A stretch of 64,000 bases of DNA from Lachnospiraceae bacterium (GTDB lineage Bacteria; Bacillota; Clostridia; Lachnospirales; Lachnospiraceae), in the NCBI GenBank assembly GCA_015057625.1, contig SVDZ01000006.1, positions 91,906-155,905 of the forward strand. Direction: 5' to 3'. Positions 28,790 through 37,239 of this stretch are shown here, piece by piece (position 1 is the stretch's first letter; each line of letters starts with the position of its first letter). The translations under genes and the position numbers were made by a program. Below the pieces are notes generated by a model. It was not told where the DNA came from, searched no databases, and saw nothing but the letters and a program-made list of their open reading frames with translations.

Positions 28790-29659
28790 TTATACTGTAT
28801 CCATAAATGTTCTCTCAACTTTGTTGAACAACATAATTCCTAAAAGGGTTAATGCTATTGTCACAATCCAAGAAATGCCCAAATACAATGGCTCAACACT
28901 TCCCTGGCCTAATATTCCATATCTAAATACCTCAACCGGTGCACTGACAGGATTGATAAGCATTATAGTTTTGAGAGTTTCATTTTTGATTTGTGAGATT
29001 GGATAAACTATCGGTGTGGCATACATCCAAAGCTGCACACCAAATCCAACCAAAATAGCCAGGTCTCTATATTTTGTAGTCATACTTGATACGATAATTC
29101 CTACTCCCAGTCCCAGCAATCCTAAATGAACTAATACGACCGGAATTGCAAGACAGGCCATCCAGTTTGGATGTACTTCTCCCTTAAAGAGATAGTAAGC
29201 CAAAAAACCTAAGACCAAAGTCATTTGAACACCAAATAAAATAATAGCTGAAATTACATTCGATATAGGTATCGTCAATCGTGGAAAATAAACCTTTCCG
29301 AATACATTTGCATTTGCTGTAAATGTACTTGCATTTTGAGTAACACTGCTTGAAAAAAATATCCATATTGCATTGCTGCAAAGATAAAAAAGAATTTTGG
29401 GAACTCCTTCAGTTCCGATACCTGCAATTCCTCCAAATACAATTGTATAAATAATACTTGTAATGAAAGGATTCAGAAAAATCCATGCAGGCCCAAGAAT
29501 TGTTTGTTTGTATCTAACAAAAACTGAGCGTTTAGTAAACAACCATATTAAATCTCTATATCTAAATACCTCTTTTAACTTCAAATCCAAAAGCTTATGC
29601 TTTGATGAAATATGTACATGATAAGGTGCCGATTTTTGAACAACACTTTCAGTATTCAT
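28790..29659 (-). CDS. wzm: ABC transporter permease for polysaccharide export (Wzm/TagG type)
   Basis: 289 aa ABC2-type permease with six hydrophobic segments. It has the family signature RDLIWLFTKRSVFVRYKQTI before the first helix, then ILGPAWIFLNPFITSIIYTI, and a conserved MYATPIVYPIS loop. It pairs with the ATPase at 27412. First gene of the large minus-strand polysaccharide operon, with a candidate promoter about 130 nt upstream. Confidence 0.92.
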   Translation of the reverse strand: MNTESVVQKSAPYHVHISSKHKLLDLKLKEVFRYRDLIWLFTKRSVFVRYKQTILGPAWIFLNPFITSIIYTIVFGGIAGIGTEGVPKILFYLCSNAIWIFFSSSVTQNASTFTANANVFGKVYFPRLTIPISNVISAIILFGVQMTLVLGFLAYYLFKGEVHPNWMACLAIPVVLVHLGLLGLGVGIIVSSMTTKYRDLAILVGFGVQLWMYATPIVYPISQIKNETLKTIMLINPVSAPVEVFRYGILGQGSVEPLYLGISWIVTIALTLLGIMLFNKVERTFMDTV

Positions 29660-29790
29660 TTTATGTTTTTCCTTTCCTACCGAATCAACTCTTACCCCTG
29701 TGCATCAATCAAGTTCACAATGGGTCTATGCATTTCTAAATGTCTACATAACATAATTCTAAACTATAATCTTTTCGCGCACTATGTACA

Positions 29791-29799
29791 ATTATAGCA
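29791..29799 (-). promoter_or_regulatory. Extended -10 promoter candidate of the polysaccharide operon
   Basis: On the minus strand TGC-TATAAT is followed by a purine start about 130 nt ahead of wzm. No good -35 is present at 17 nt, which fits an extended -10 type. No other convincing promoter was found until the end of the cluster, so the whole run to about 5916 may depend on it. Placement by eye only. Confidence 0.45.
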
Positions 29800-29862
29800 T
29801 ATCTGTCGCTTTTTAGCCACCCTGCAATAGTTTAGTCCGTATTATTCATTAATCCTCCCACT

Positions 29863-29896
29863 AAAAACAGGTCGGCATCATCACCGACCTGTTTTT
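29863..29896 (-). terminator. Bidirectional intrinsic terminator after the second metallophosphoesterase
   Basis: Perfect 13-bp arms 29863-29875 and 29884-29896 around an 8-nt loop, with A-run and T-run flanks so that it can work on both strands. It directly follows the stop at 29908 and isolates the capsule operon promoter from upstream genes. Confidence 0.88.
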
Positions 29897-29907
29897 TAAT
29901 ATACTCT

Positions 29908-30789
29908 TTATTTTTCTGCACTTTCCTCAGGTTCCAAGTCAACTACCACTATCTCAGGTGAATTATTAAACCTAGGAAGCGCGACACCTTCCAATGCCAA
30001 ACCGGAAGAGATAATACACTTTCCTTTTTTACCTTCAAATAATCCGTAAACGTTTTCCTGGAACCAGCCTTTATCTTTAACATACAATCCTTTTTTAATC
30101 AAAGGAATTCTAACGATTCCTCCGTGATAATGTCCACTGAGAACCATATTAACCGAACTCTTATCCAAATAACCCCAATCTACCCAAGAAGTTGGAATAT
30201 GATCAAGTAATAATTTGAATCGCTTTGTATCTTCAAATGACTTCATAAAATCTTCTGTTTCTCTTTGATCATCTACATCAACTTCTGTCATTTTTGATAC
30301 ACCATAGAAACCTTCATAACCACCGATTCTGATTTTATTGTCATTTACTTTAATGTCCTTAAAATCTCTATCTAGCACTACTGCACCATATTTTTTCAAT
30401 TTATCTGCAAGAACATCACCGTGTTTATCAATCCACTCTGACTCAGCATTTCCATAACAGAAATATACCTTTGCCACTTCTGAGAGTTGCTGTATAAGGC
30501 TACCAATAACCTTGAATTCTGTATCATCACTGCTTACCATACCACCGGTCATAACTATAATATTAGGCTGCTGTTGTTTCACCATTTCAACCAGTTTCTT
30601 ATTATTATCTCCAAAGTCTTTGTTATGCAAGTCAGTTAACTGAACAATACGCATATTACTTTTAACTTGTGATTTTACCGTATACTTTGTGACTACAACT
30701 TCATCGTTGAATACTGCATAAACATATATCGTATATCCCACGATTGAAAAAAGTATTAAGCACAATAAAATTTTAATCAACTTTCCCAT
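29908..30789 (-). CDS. Membrane-anchored metallophosphoesterase-like protein with degenerate active site
   Basis: 293 aa. One N-terminal helix (residues 5-26) is followed by a calcineurin-like domain that aligns over its full length with the protein at 7117. Motif I TDLHN (Asp53, His55) and the C-terminal SGHYHGG are kept. Motif II reads TGGMV where the intact copy has AGDLI, so the bridging Asp is lost, and motif III reads GNAE instead of GNHE. This points to weak or no phosphoesterase activity, perhaps a binding role. AAAAGGAATG precedes the ATG. Confidence 0.85.
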   Translation of the reverse strand: MGKLIKILLCLILFSIVGYTIYVYAVFNDEVVVTKYTVKSQVKSNMRIVQLTDLHNKDFGDNNKKLVEMVKQQQPNIIVMTGGMVSSDDTEFKVIGSLIQQLSEVAKVYFCYGNAESEWIDKHGDVLADKLKKYGAVVLDRDFKDIKVNDNKIRIGGYEGFYGVSKMTEVDVDDQRETEDFMKSFEDTKRFKLLLDHIPTSWVDWGYLDKSSVNMVLSGHYHGGIVRIPLIKKGLYVKDKGWFQENVYGLFEGKKGKCIISSGLALEGVALPRFNNSPEIVVVDLEPEESAEK

Positions 30790-30894
30790 AATATCATTCC
30801 TTTTAATTATAATTTAACTGCTTACAATTTTTCACCTTTTACCCCAAAACACATCTTACAGTTTTAATTATCTAACCTCTCTGCCAGCATTCAA

Positions 30895-32199
30895 TTAATC
30901 AAGTATTCCCGGAATAACATTGTTCTCCAAAAGCTGTTCATATGTCTGTGGTTTAACCATCCAATCACTCTTTCCTTCCTTAACAAGTACAACACCCGGT
31001 TTAGTGTTATTATTGTAGTTCATAGCCATTGAATATCCGTATGCACCTGTAGAATACATAGCAAGGATATCTCCCATCTCAACTGAAGACGGAACCATAA
31101 AATCTGTCAAAAGGATGTCTCCTGACTCACAATACTTTCCACAAACTGTAACTTTGTCATCCTTTGCTTCTTCTGCTTTGTTTGCAATGATTGCATCGTA
31201 TTCTGCCTGATAGAGAGCTACTCTGATATTGTCACCCATACCACCATCTACAGAGATATACTTTCTAAGACCTCTGATATCTTTAATCTGTCCAATGGTA
31301 TAAAGTGTAAGACCTGCCTCAGCAACAATAGATCTTCCCGGCTCGATTACAGCTGTTGGAACTGCAATTCCAATCTGCTCTGCTCTTTCCTGCAATCTCT
31401 TCATAAGCGGATCAAGGAAGAAACTGTATGGCTTTCTCTGCTCGTCAATATAAATTGCTCCGAATCCGCCTCCGAAATTAACTTCTTTAACATCTGCTCC
31501 AAATTCTTTCTTGATACGTCCTGCCCAGTCCATAAGTACATCAAGTGCTTCAAGATATGCATCATTTTCAAATAACTGTGAACCTATATGCATGTGCAAT
31601 CCTGTGAACTCCAAATATTCCGAATCAAGAATCTGCTTGATAATTGGAAGAAATACATCTTCATCAAGAGGAACACCAAACTTTGAATCTTTCTTTCCGG
31701 TTACAATGAAATCGTGTGTGCTTGCTGCAACACCGGGTGTGATTCTAACCATAATATTCATTTTCTTGTTATATTTCTTACATGCTTCCTCAATCAATGG
31801 GACTTCATTAAGTCCGTCGAGAATAATTCTTCCCACTCCGTACTCAACTGCCATATCAATCTCAGAAGGAAGTTTGTTATTTCCGTTAAACTCAACTCTC
31901 TCAGCAGGGAATCCTACTTTTTTAGCAGTATAAATCTCTCCACCCGAAACTACATCAATGCATGCACCTTCTCTTTTTAAAATTTCATACATGCCTTCAA
32001 CACAGAATGCCTTTGAAGCATATGCTACCCTGCTTCCCGGATACTTGTCCGTGAAGTCTCTCTTTAATTCATCAAGTCTTCCCTTGATGTCAGAATAAGA
32101 CATAACATAGAGGGGGGTTCCATATTCTTTTGCTAACTGTGTTGTGTCGCAACCATCGAAATATAATTTTCCGTTTTTAATTTCTTTGATACTGTTCAT
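30895..32199 (-). CDS. lysA: Diaminopimelate decarboxylase
   Basis: 434 aa from the ATG at 32199 (TAGGAGAAATTTT upstream); the open frame to 32244 lacks a ribosome site. Fold III PLP enzyme: Lys in VAYASKAFCVEGM binds PLP, GLHMHIGSQL supplies the stacking His, VNFGGGFGA and the EPGRSIVAEAG phosphate site follow, and CGKYCESGDIL gives the active-site Cys-Glu. It makes L-lysine from meso-diaminopimelate. A single-gene unit with its own promoter and no lysine riboswitch in its short leader. Confidence 0.96.
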   Translation of the reverse strand: MNSIKEIKNGKLYFDGCDTTQLAKEYGTPLYVMSYSDIKGRLDELKRDFTDKYPGSRVAYASKAFCVEGMYEILKREGACIDVVSGGEIYTAKKVGFPAERVEFNGNNKLPSEIDMAVEYGVGRIILDGLNEVPLIEEACKKYNKKMNIMVRITPGVAASTHDFIVTGKKDSKFGVPLDEDVFLPIIKQILDSEYLEFTGLHMHIGSQLFENDAYLEALDVLMDWAGRIKKEFGADVKEVNFGGGFGAIYIDEQRKPYSFFLDPLMKRLQERAEQIGIAVPTAVIEPGRSIVAEAGLTLYTIGQIKDIRGLRKYISVDGGMGDNIRVALYQAEYDAIIANKAEEAKDDKVTVCGKYCESGDILLTDFMVPSSVEMGDILAMYSTGAYGYSMAMNYNNNTKPGVVLVKEGKSDWMVKPQTYEQLLENNVIPGILD

Positions 32200-32287
32200 A
32201 AAATTTCTCCTAATGATGTATATATTTTTCAGACCATTCGCCATATTTCATCAACAAATTCTGTCGACAAATGAATAGACTTTTTTA

Positions 32288-32317
32288 ATTATATCACATT
32301 ATTAATAGTACTCTCAA
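32288..32317 (-). promoter_or_regulatory. lysA promoter candidate
   Basis: TTGAGA (32312-32317), an 18-nt spacer, then TATAAT (32288-32293) on the minus strand, about 85 nt before the lysA start. The short leader leaves no room for a lysine riboswitch. Confidence 0.6.
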
Positions 32318-32365
32318 TATTTTTTAAAAAATGAACAAACATATTTCAGCGTGGAGAACAGCAAA

Positions 32366-32399
32366 GAGGATGTACAATACGGTATCATTGTACATCCCC
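32366..32399 (-). terminator. Intrinsic terminator after D-lactate dehydrogenase
   Basis: Arms 32366-32378 and 32387-32399 form a hairpin of GGATGTACAAT paired with ATTGTACATCC on either strand. On the minus strand it lies directly after the stop at 32423, with a short T-rich tail. Confidence 0.65.
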
Positions 32400-32422
32400 T
32401 ATTATTTTAGTGATTTATTCAA

Positions 32423-33412
32423 TTATGCAATATCATTTCCGGTTCTTACTCCGTTTTTTGCATCCATCATATTGTCAAGAGTAGTCTCTGCTATAGCTGC
32501 TAACGCCTCCATAGTGTAAAAGCCCTGATGCGATGTGATAAGTACATTTGGAAAAGCCAATAATCTGGCTGTAACCGAATGTTCCATAATTTCATCCGAA
32601 CGGTCTTCATACACATTTCCTGTCTCTTCCTCATACACATCAAGTCCTACTCCAAGGAATTTATTTAAACGAATTCCTTCGATAAGTTCTTTAGTATCAA
32701 CCAAAGCCCCTCTTGAAGTATTTACCAGAATAACTCCATCCTTCATCTTTTTGATAGATTCGATGTTTATCATATGGTATGTGGAATCCATAAGCGGACA
32801 ATGCAGTGAAATAAGATCACTCTGTGCAAGAAGTTCGTCCAAAGTAACGTACTCAACAAAATCCTTTAATTCCGGATTTTCGTAAACATCATATGCAATA
32901 ACTCTCATGCCAAATCCTCTGCAGATTCTGCACATTACAGCGCCGATTTTACCTGTACCGACAATACCGGCGGTCTTACCAAAGAAATTAACACCTCTGA
33001 GTCCTTTTAATGTGTAGTCATTCTCACGAACTTTGTTGTAGGCTTTGTATAATCTTCTGTTAACTGCAAGCGCAAGTCCCATAGCAAGTTCTGCCACCGA
33101 TTCCGGAGAATAACCGGGAACACGCTTTACAACCATTCCCAATTCTTTTGCCTTTTCAGTGTCTACATTATTAAAACCTGCACAACGCATCAGCACTGCC
33201 TTAACTCCACACTCGTGAAGAACTTCCAATGTCGCCGCCCCAACATCAGCACTTACAAATGCACAAACCGCATCATATCCAACTGCGATTTTAGCTGTCA
33301 TAGGTTCCAGTTCATGATCAATATAATCGATTTCGATTTCCGGATATTTTACAAGAACCGGATCAAATGATTTTTTGTCATAATTTTTTGCTGCATAAAA
33401 TAATAGTTTCAT
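32423..33412 (-). CDS. D-lactate dehydrogenase (D-2-hydroxyacid dehydrogenase family)
   Basis: 329 aa from ATG 33412 (AAAAGGAGACAAGGT upstream; the frame opens at 33430). NAD site GIVGTGKIGAVMCRICRGFG. Catalytic Arg in VNTSRGALVDTKEL, Glu in GLDVYEEE, and His in NVLITSHQGFYT. It is close to fermentative LdhA enzymes that reduce pyruvate to D-lactate. Monocistronic, or co-transcribed with the glycosyltransferase gene that ends 20 nt upstream of its start. Confidence 0.92.
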   Translation of the reverse strand: MKLLFYAAKNYDKKSFDPVLVKYPEIEIDYIDHELEPMTAKIAVGYDAVCAFVSADVGAATLEVLHECGVKAVLMRCAGFNNVDTEKAKELGMVVKRVPGYSPESVAELAMGLALAVNRRLYKAYNKVRENDYTLKGLRGVNFFGKTAGIVGTGKIGAVMCRICRGFGMRVIAYDVYENPELKDFVEYVTLDELLAQSDLISLHCPLMDSTYHMINIESIKKMKDGVILVNTSRGALVDTKELIEGIRLNKFLGVGLDVYEEETGNVYEDRSDEIMEHSVTARLLAFPNVLITSHQGFYTMEALAAIAETTLDNMMDAKNGVRTGNDIA

Positions 33413-33432
33413 ACCTTGTCTCCTTTTCATTT

Positions 33433-34605
33433 TTATAAAATTATATCATAAAATTTGTCTACAGTTTTAACGCTGTCATTTATTTCTTTTTCTGAATTAC
33501 ATTCTATTTTAGAACGCAAATCATCATCAGCAATCAATTTTTCAATACCACCTGCTATTCCCTCAGCACTTATATCAACAATTATTCCGGTTTCATTATC
33601 AACTATTTGATCGAAAACTGAAGAATACTTTGTTACTACAATAGCTTTCCCCAATATTTTTGCTTCATCCAGCACAATAGATTTTCCCTCATTTCTAGAT
33701 GGTTGAACTAAAATATCAGCCATTTTCATATACGGGTAAGGATTATTTTTTTGCCCTTCCAAAACAAAACAATCACCCAAACCATTTTCATCGATGATAT
33801 GCTGTATATCTTTTTCCATTGTGCCTTCGCCATATATATGCCAACAAAACTGAACGTTTCTATCTGCCAATATTTTTGCCGCCCTAGCTGCAATATCTAT
33901 TCCTTTTTCATATTCTAGTCGCCCAATTGATACTATCTGAATTCTTCTTGTATCATCCTTTTGTATTTCAAACTCTTCCGCTTTCTGATAAATTTCTTCC
34001 GGAATAACTATATTTTCTATCACCTTTATCTTATCACTTATTTCCGGAATTATTTGAACAAATGACTGTTCACACGCTTCCGAAATAGTAACTAATTGAT
34101 CAAACTTCTTATAGTATTCTATCTCCTCAAGCAATATTTTTCTTTTTGACATATCGGTATGTATCCAACCTATTTTTTTGTCAGCATCAACCTTGTCTAT
34201 CACAAAAAAATCTGTATTCCCTTCCAAGTATCCGATTGCCACATCGTAGTGACCTTTAACATTTTGAAAATAATTTTTAATATTTTTCCAATTAAAATAT
34301 TTTCTTTTACTAATTCTTGCCCTTACTGTAAGTAGAAATCTAAATACACCTAAAAAAATATGTCCACTCTTAAACAAATCTTTTAAGTAATATCTTAATT
34401 CAAGAATCATTGCTCTAGAAACAATATCACTCTCAATTATATTTACCCACGCAGGAACTTCTTTCTGTAATACACCTCCGCCTTCAAAAAGAAATAAATC
34501 CGCCTCAACCTTTTCCTCATCTAATGATTTCAGCAGAGCAACGATACTCCTCTCAGCGCCACCCATTCGCAATGTTGGAATAACAAATAACAATCTTTTT
34601 TTCAA
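33433..34605 (-). CDS. Glycosyltransferase family 4
   Basis: 390 aa from TTG 34605, placed 8 nt after AAGGAG and next to the stop of the upstream acetyltransferase. The frame is open to 34668, but that part lies inside the upstream gene. GT-B motifs: LLFVIPTLRMGGAERSIVAL, VSIGRLEYEKGIDIAARAAK, NPYPYMKMADILVQPSRNEG. Similar in layout to the GT4 protein at 10641. With the LbH acetyltransferase it forms a second small glycan-gene pair outside the main locus. Confidence 0.88.
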   Translation of the reverse strand: MKKRLLFVIPTLRMGGAERSIVALLKSLDEEKVEADLFLFEGGGVLQKEVPAWVNIIESDIVSRAMILELRYYLKDLFKSGHIFLGVFRFLLTVRARISKRKYFNWKNIKNYFQNVKGHYDVAIGYLEGNTDFFVIDKVDADKKIGWIHTDMSKRKILLEEIEYYKKFDQLVTISEACEQSFVQIIPEISDKIKVIENIVIPEEIYQKAEEFEIQKDDTRRIQIVSIGRLEYEKGIDIAARAAKILADRNVQFCWHIYGEGTMEKDIQHIIDENGLGDCFVLEGQKNNPYPYMKMADILVQPSRNEGKSIVLDEAKILGKAIVVTKYSSVFDQIVDNETGIIVDISAEGIAGGIEKLIADDDLRSKIECNSEKEINDSVKTVDKFYDIIL

Positions 34606-34606
34606 C

Positions 34607-35125
34607 TCATTTTCTCCTTCTGATAACTTTTGCCGGATTTCCTCCAACAATCGTATACGGCTCAACATCTTTCGTTACAACCGATGATGCACCAATTATA
34701 CTTCCATTACCAATCTTAACTCCGGGCAATATTGTTACCCTTGAGCCAATCCACACATCATCACCTATTTCAACCGGTTCAGTTTTTGTAAATCCCTGTT
34801 TCCACATTGGAATATCTACCCTGCCGGTTTCATGGTTTCTGGTGTAAATGTAGCAATCCGGTCCCATCATTACGTCTTTTCCAATTTTTACATAGTCCGA
34901 AATATATGCATTCACACCAATTCCCGAGTTATCTCCAAGCCATATATTATTTCCAAATCTTGCGCCTTTTTCGATATTAACATTTTTACCACACTCATTG
35001 AATATTAATTTACCACAAAAAGCTCTTACTTTTTTACTTCCTAAATTAAATTTTCCATCTGAAAGTGGCATTCTCTTACCTATAGCATTATAAATAATTC
35101 TGCCGATTAAAATCCTTATTTTCAT
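34607..35125 (-). CDS. Acetyltransferase, left-handed beta-helix (maltose/capsule O-acetyltransferase type)
   Basis: 172 aa. Hexapeptide repeats run from about residue 45 (CGKNVNIEKGARFGNNIWLG) to VEIGDDVWIGSRVTILPGVK, IGNGSIIGASSVVTKDVEP and the C-terminal YTIVGGNPAKVIRRRK, a typical WcaF/Maa-like ending. Predicted cytosolic acetyl-CoA-dependent sugar O-acetyltransferase. AGTAGGAAAGAAT lies before the ATG. About 130 nt upstream are without recognised features. Confidence 0.9.
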   Translation of the reverse strand: MKIRILIGRIIYNAIGKRMPLSDGKFNLGSKKVRAFCGKLIFNECGKNVNIEKGARFGNNIWLGDNSGIGVNAYISDYVKIGKDVMMGPDCYIYTRNHETGRVDIPMWKQGFTKTEPVEIGDDVWIGSRVTILPGVKIGNGSIIGASSVVTKDVEPYTIVGGNPAKVIRRRK

Positions 35126-35256
35126 ATTCTTTCCTACTTGCGAAGTAATATACTAAACTACATTCCATACTCTAAATTTTACTACAAACCCCATATCACT
35201 TCAAGCACACTTAATCCCTATTATCACGTTCTACAAGCGTATTCTTTTGAGGCGTA

Positions 35257-36540
35257 TTATTTCTCATCAAGTATTTTTGAAAATATATTTTTATATTTTT
35301 TATCCAAGTCCTGATATTCCTCATTATCATGACTGGTTTCCTTTTTAACTCCATTCTTAATTATAATCTTATCAAGAGCATAAATATCATCATAAGTGTC
35401 TTCGTATTTCTCATTACTGATAAAACTATGTGTAAGTTTATATTCTTTTCCACCAATCGCTATTGTATAGTAAGCTTCACCTTTGCGATTGTAACCTGCT
35501 TTTACAACTTCTATATCTGAGTATTTGTATTCTTTTCCTTCGGGATCAAACATACTGTGAACCACAATTGTTTCTTCATTGACAACAACCATATTTGAAG
35601 TTACAAAATAAAAGATGCCACCTGACAGAAATACAAACACCACTGCTATGATAACCTTTGTCTTTCTAGGAAATCCCCAGTCAAAGATATCTTCTCCCGT
35701 AAACTTTCCTATTATCTTTAACGCAATAAAAATACTTGTCAAAACAAAGTATATTATCATTAAATAATTTGATATTACATTTGTAAATGCTGCAAGCACA
35801 AACTTCTTACTATCCGCAGAGTATAATATTCCAACCAGGCTTTCAAATGAAAATGCCAATACTAGTATTACAATAAAGGCAACAACGATACAGGCTATTA
35901 TCTGTCCCCACCCTTTATCCGCTTCTTTTTGTTCTATTTTTCTATTTTTTATCTGGGACAAATAATTCTTTATAACAAAAGTAAGATACACTGTTCCTAC
36001 TATTGACATCACAGCACTCACAAATAACACGTTATACTTTTTATATGAGATATTTATAAAGAGACTTATGATTGGTGCAATTCCTATCATCAACTGGATT
36101 ATAAATTCCAAAGTTGAAGTCATTCCAACATCTCGAACAACTTTTTTAAACTCTTTGAACTCATCAGTCTCGACCAGATTAACGCGTTCCAAGTATGCCT
36201 CCAGTTCATCTTTTTCGAATTGCATTTCCTTTTCTATAAGTTTTCTGCAAATGGAATCTCTCTCATCTATTTTTTCTTTTTCATCCTTAATTGTCTCAAT
36301 CATTTCTCTGAGACTTTTTAACGCCTCATTCTTATCATATAAAATACCTTTGATTTCTTCTATAGAAAAGCCCAGATATCTGTACAGTTTTATATATTTT
36401 AATTTTTCCACATTTTCTTCTGAATAATCTCTGTAATCATTATCTGCATTTCTAGCCACCTCAATAAGCCCCTTCGCCTCATACAAACGAATGCTCTTCT
36501 GTGTCAAACCTGTAGCCGTTTCAACCTCTTTAATTTTCAT
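35257..36540 (-). CDS. Membrane-anchored MerR family transcription regulator
   Basis: 427 aa. Residues 1-70 are a MerR winged helix-turn-helix (VETATGLTQKSIRLYEAKGL, then YRDYSEENVEKLKYIKLYRY, GFSIEEIKGIL). Residues 75-125 form a coiled-coil dimer helix rich in Glu/Lys. Four to five hydrophobic helices fill residues 135-310, and the last ~110 residues form a soluble domain of unknown type. So a DNA-binding head is tied to the membrane. It probably activates its own gene through the 19-bp-spacer promoter upstream. The signal it senses is unknown, perhaps envelope stress. Confidence 0.88.
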   Translation of the reverse strand: MKIKEVETATGLTQKSIRLYEAKGLIEVARNADNDYRDYSEENVEKLKYIKLYRYLGFSIEEIKGILYDKNEALKSLREMIETIKDEKEKIDERDSICRKLIEKEMQFEKDELEAYLERVNLVETDEFKEFKKVVRDVGMTSTLEFIIQLMIGIAPIISLFINISYKKYNVLFVSAVMSIVGTVYLTFVIKNYLSQIKNRKIEQKEADKGWGQIIACIVVAFIVILVLAFSFESLVGILYSADSKKFVLAAFTNVISNYLMIIYFVLTSIFIALKIIGKFTGEDIFDWGFPRKTKVIIAVVFVFLSGGIFYFVTSNMVVVNEETIVVHSMFDPEGKEYKYSDIEVVKAGYNRKGEAYYTIAIGGKEYKLTHSFISNEKYEDTYDDIYALDKIIIKNGVKKETSHDNEEYQDLDKKYKNIFSKILDEK

Positions 36541-36545
36541 CTGTG

Positions 36546-36605
36546 TAACTTCCTTTCTAGTTAATTTCTTTCTAGTAACTTCCTTTTTAGTAACTTCCTT
36601 TCAAT
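36546..36605 (-). repeat. Four tandem 15-bp repeats carrying Shine-Dalgarno-like cores
   Basis: Units at 36546, 36561, 36576 and 36591 differ by one to three bases from TAACTTCCTTTCTAG (plus strand). Read on the minus strand each gives AAAGGAAGTTA, and the last one serves as ribosome binding site of the merR-type gene. They lie between its promoter and start codon. Confidence 0.8.
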
Positions 36606-36661
36606 ATTCAGCAGGAATCATATCAAGCTATATCGCCCTTATTTCTCACAAGCACACATCA

Positions 36662-36692
36662 GTTATATACTATAACCCTGGGGGAAGGTCAA
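36662..36692 (-). promoter_or_regulatory. MerR-type promoter with 19-bp spacer and operator dyad
   Basis: On the minus strand TTGACC (36687-36692), exactly 19 nt, then TATAAC (36662-36667). The spacer carries the dyad ACCTTCCCCCAGGGT centred between the two boxes, as in MerR/CueR-regulated promoters. It lies 122 nt ahead of the MerR gene, so autoregulation is likely. Confidence 0.78.
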
Positions 36693-36778
36693 TAAAAGCA
36701 AGGATTTTTTTAATGATAGAGCCTGAGAAAATTGCTGAAGATGTCAGTATGGTCGCATATTATATGAGCGAAAGTGAA

Positions 36779-37093
36779 GTACAACATAAAAGACGATTTT
36801 TCTATATATGTTGCACATTTTTCAAGCCTAATTTTTCAGAAATGCATCATAGAATTCATTTTTCTATTTTATGAGGTACATTTCTAGCTTCTAAAAAAAG
36901 TCATGTACAACATAGATTAAGTATTTCAAATCTATATTGTACATTTTTAGCTTCCAATTTTTTTTGCGTACAACATAGATTGTAACTTTTGAATCTGTGT
37001 TGTATTTTTCTTGCTTCAGGAAAAATTTTCGTACATCATAGAATTCAATTTTACTATATATGTTGCATCTCGCCCATTCCTGCAATCCTCGCG
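36779..37093. repeat. Five-unit tandem array of 63-bp palindromic repeats
   Basis: Units begin at 36779, 36842, 36905, 36968 and 37031, exactly 63 bp apart each time. Each opens with GTACAACATA or a close variant and closes about 28 nt later with its reverse complement (for example arms 36905-36918 and around 36931-36944), giving a 10-14 bp hairpin, then a T-rich spacer ending in AGCTTC-like sequence. Stop codons occur in all frames over the whole array, although the 63-bp period equals 21 codons and partial open frames exist on both strands. No coding function is claimed. Confidence 0.85.
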
Positions 37094-37185
37094 GAGCATA
37101 TACCATATGGAATATGCGCAATAGCTTTCAGATGCGCAAAACATAAATGTGTCACGGATTGTTTTTTTGCGTGTTCTAAAAAAAC

Positions 37186-37227
37186 TATGCGGCATTCCAA
37201 AAAGCATGCTTTTTGAAATGCCGCATA
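37186..37227 (-). terminator. Intrinsic terminator of the discoidin metallopeptidase gene
   Basis: Long hairpin with arms TATGCGGCATT at 37186-37196 and its complement at 37217-37227, continued by an AAAAAGC/GCTTTTT inner stem. On the minus strand a seven-T run follows. It starts 13 nt after the stop at 37240. Confidence 0.9.
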
Positions 37228-37239
37228 TACTAAAGAATA

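Noticed and set aside
32200..32244. N-terminal extension of lysA to 32244
   Set aside because: Extra residues do not resemble LysA, and TAGGAG lies properly before the ATG at 32199.
36779..37093. CRISPR array
   Set aside because: The repeats are 63 bp, contiguous and diverged, with no unique spacers and no cas genes nearby.
36891..37121. 76-aa protein on the minus strand across the repeat array
   Set aside because: It follows the 63-bp period and has no ribosome site or known domain. Other units contain stops, so this is best read as a by-product of the repeat.
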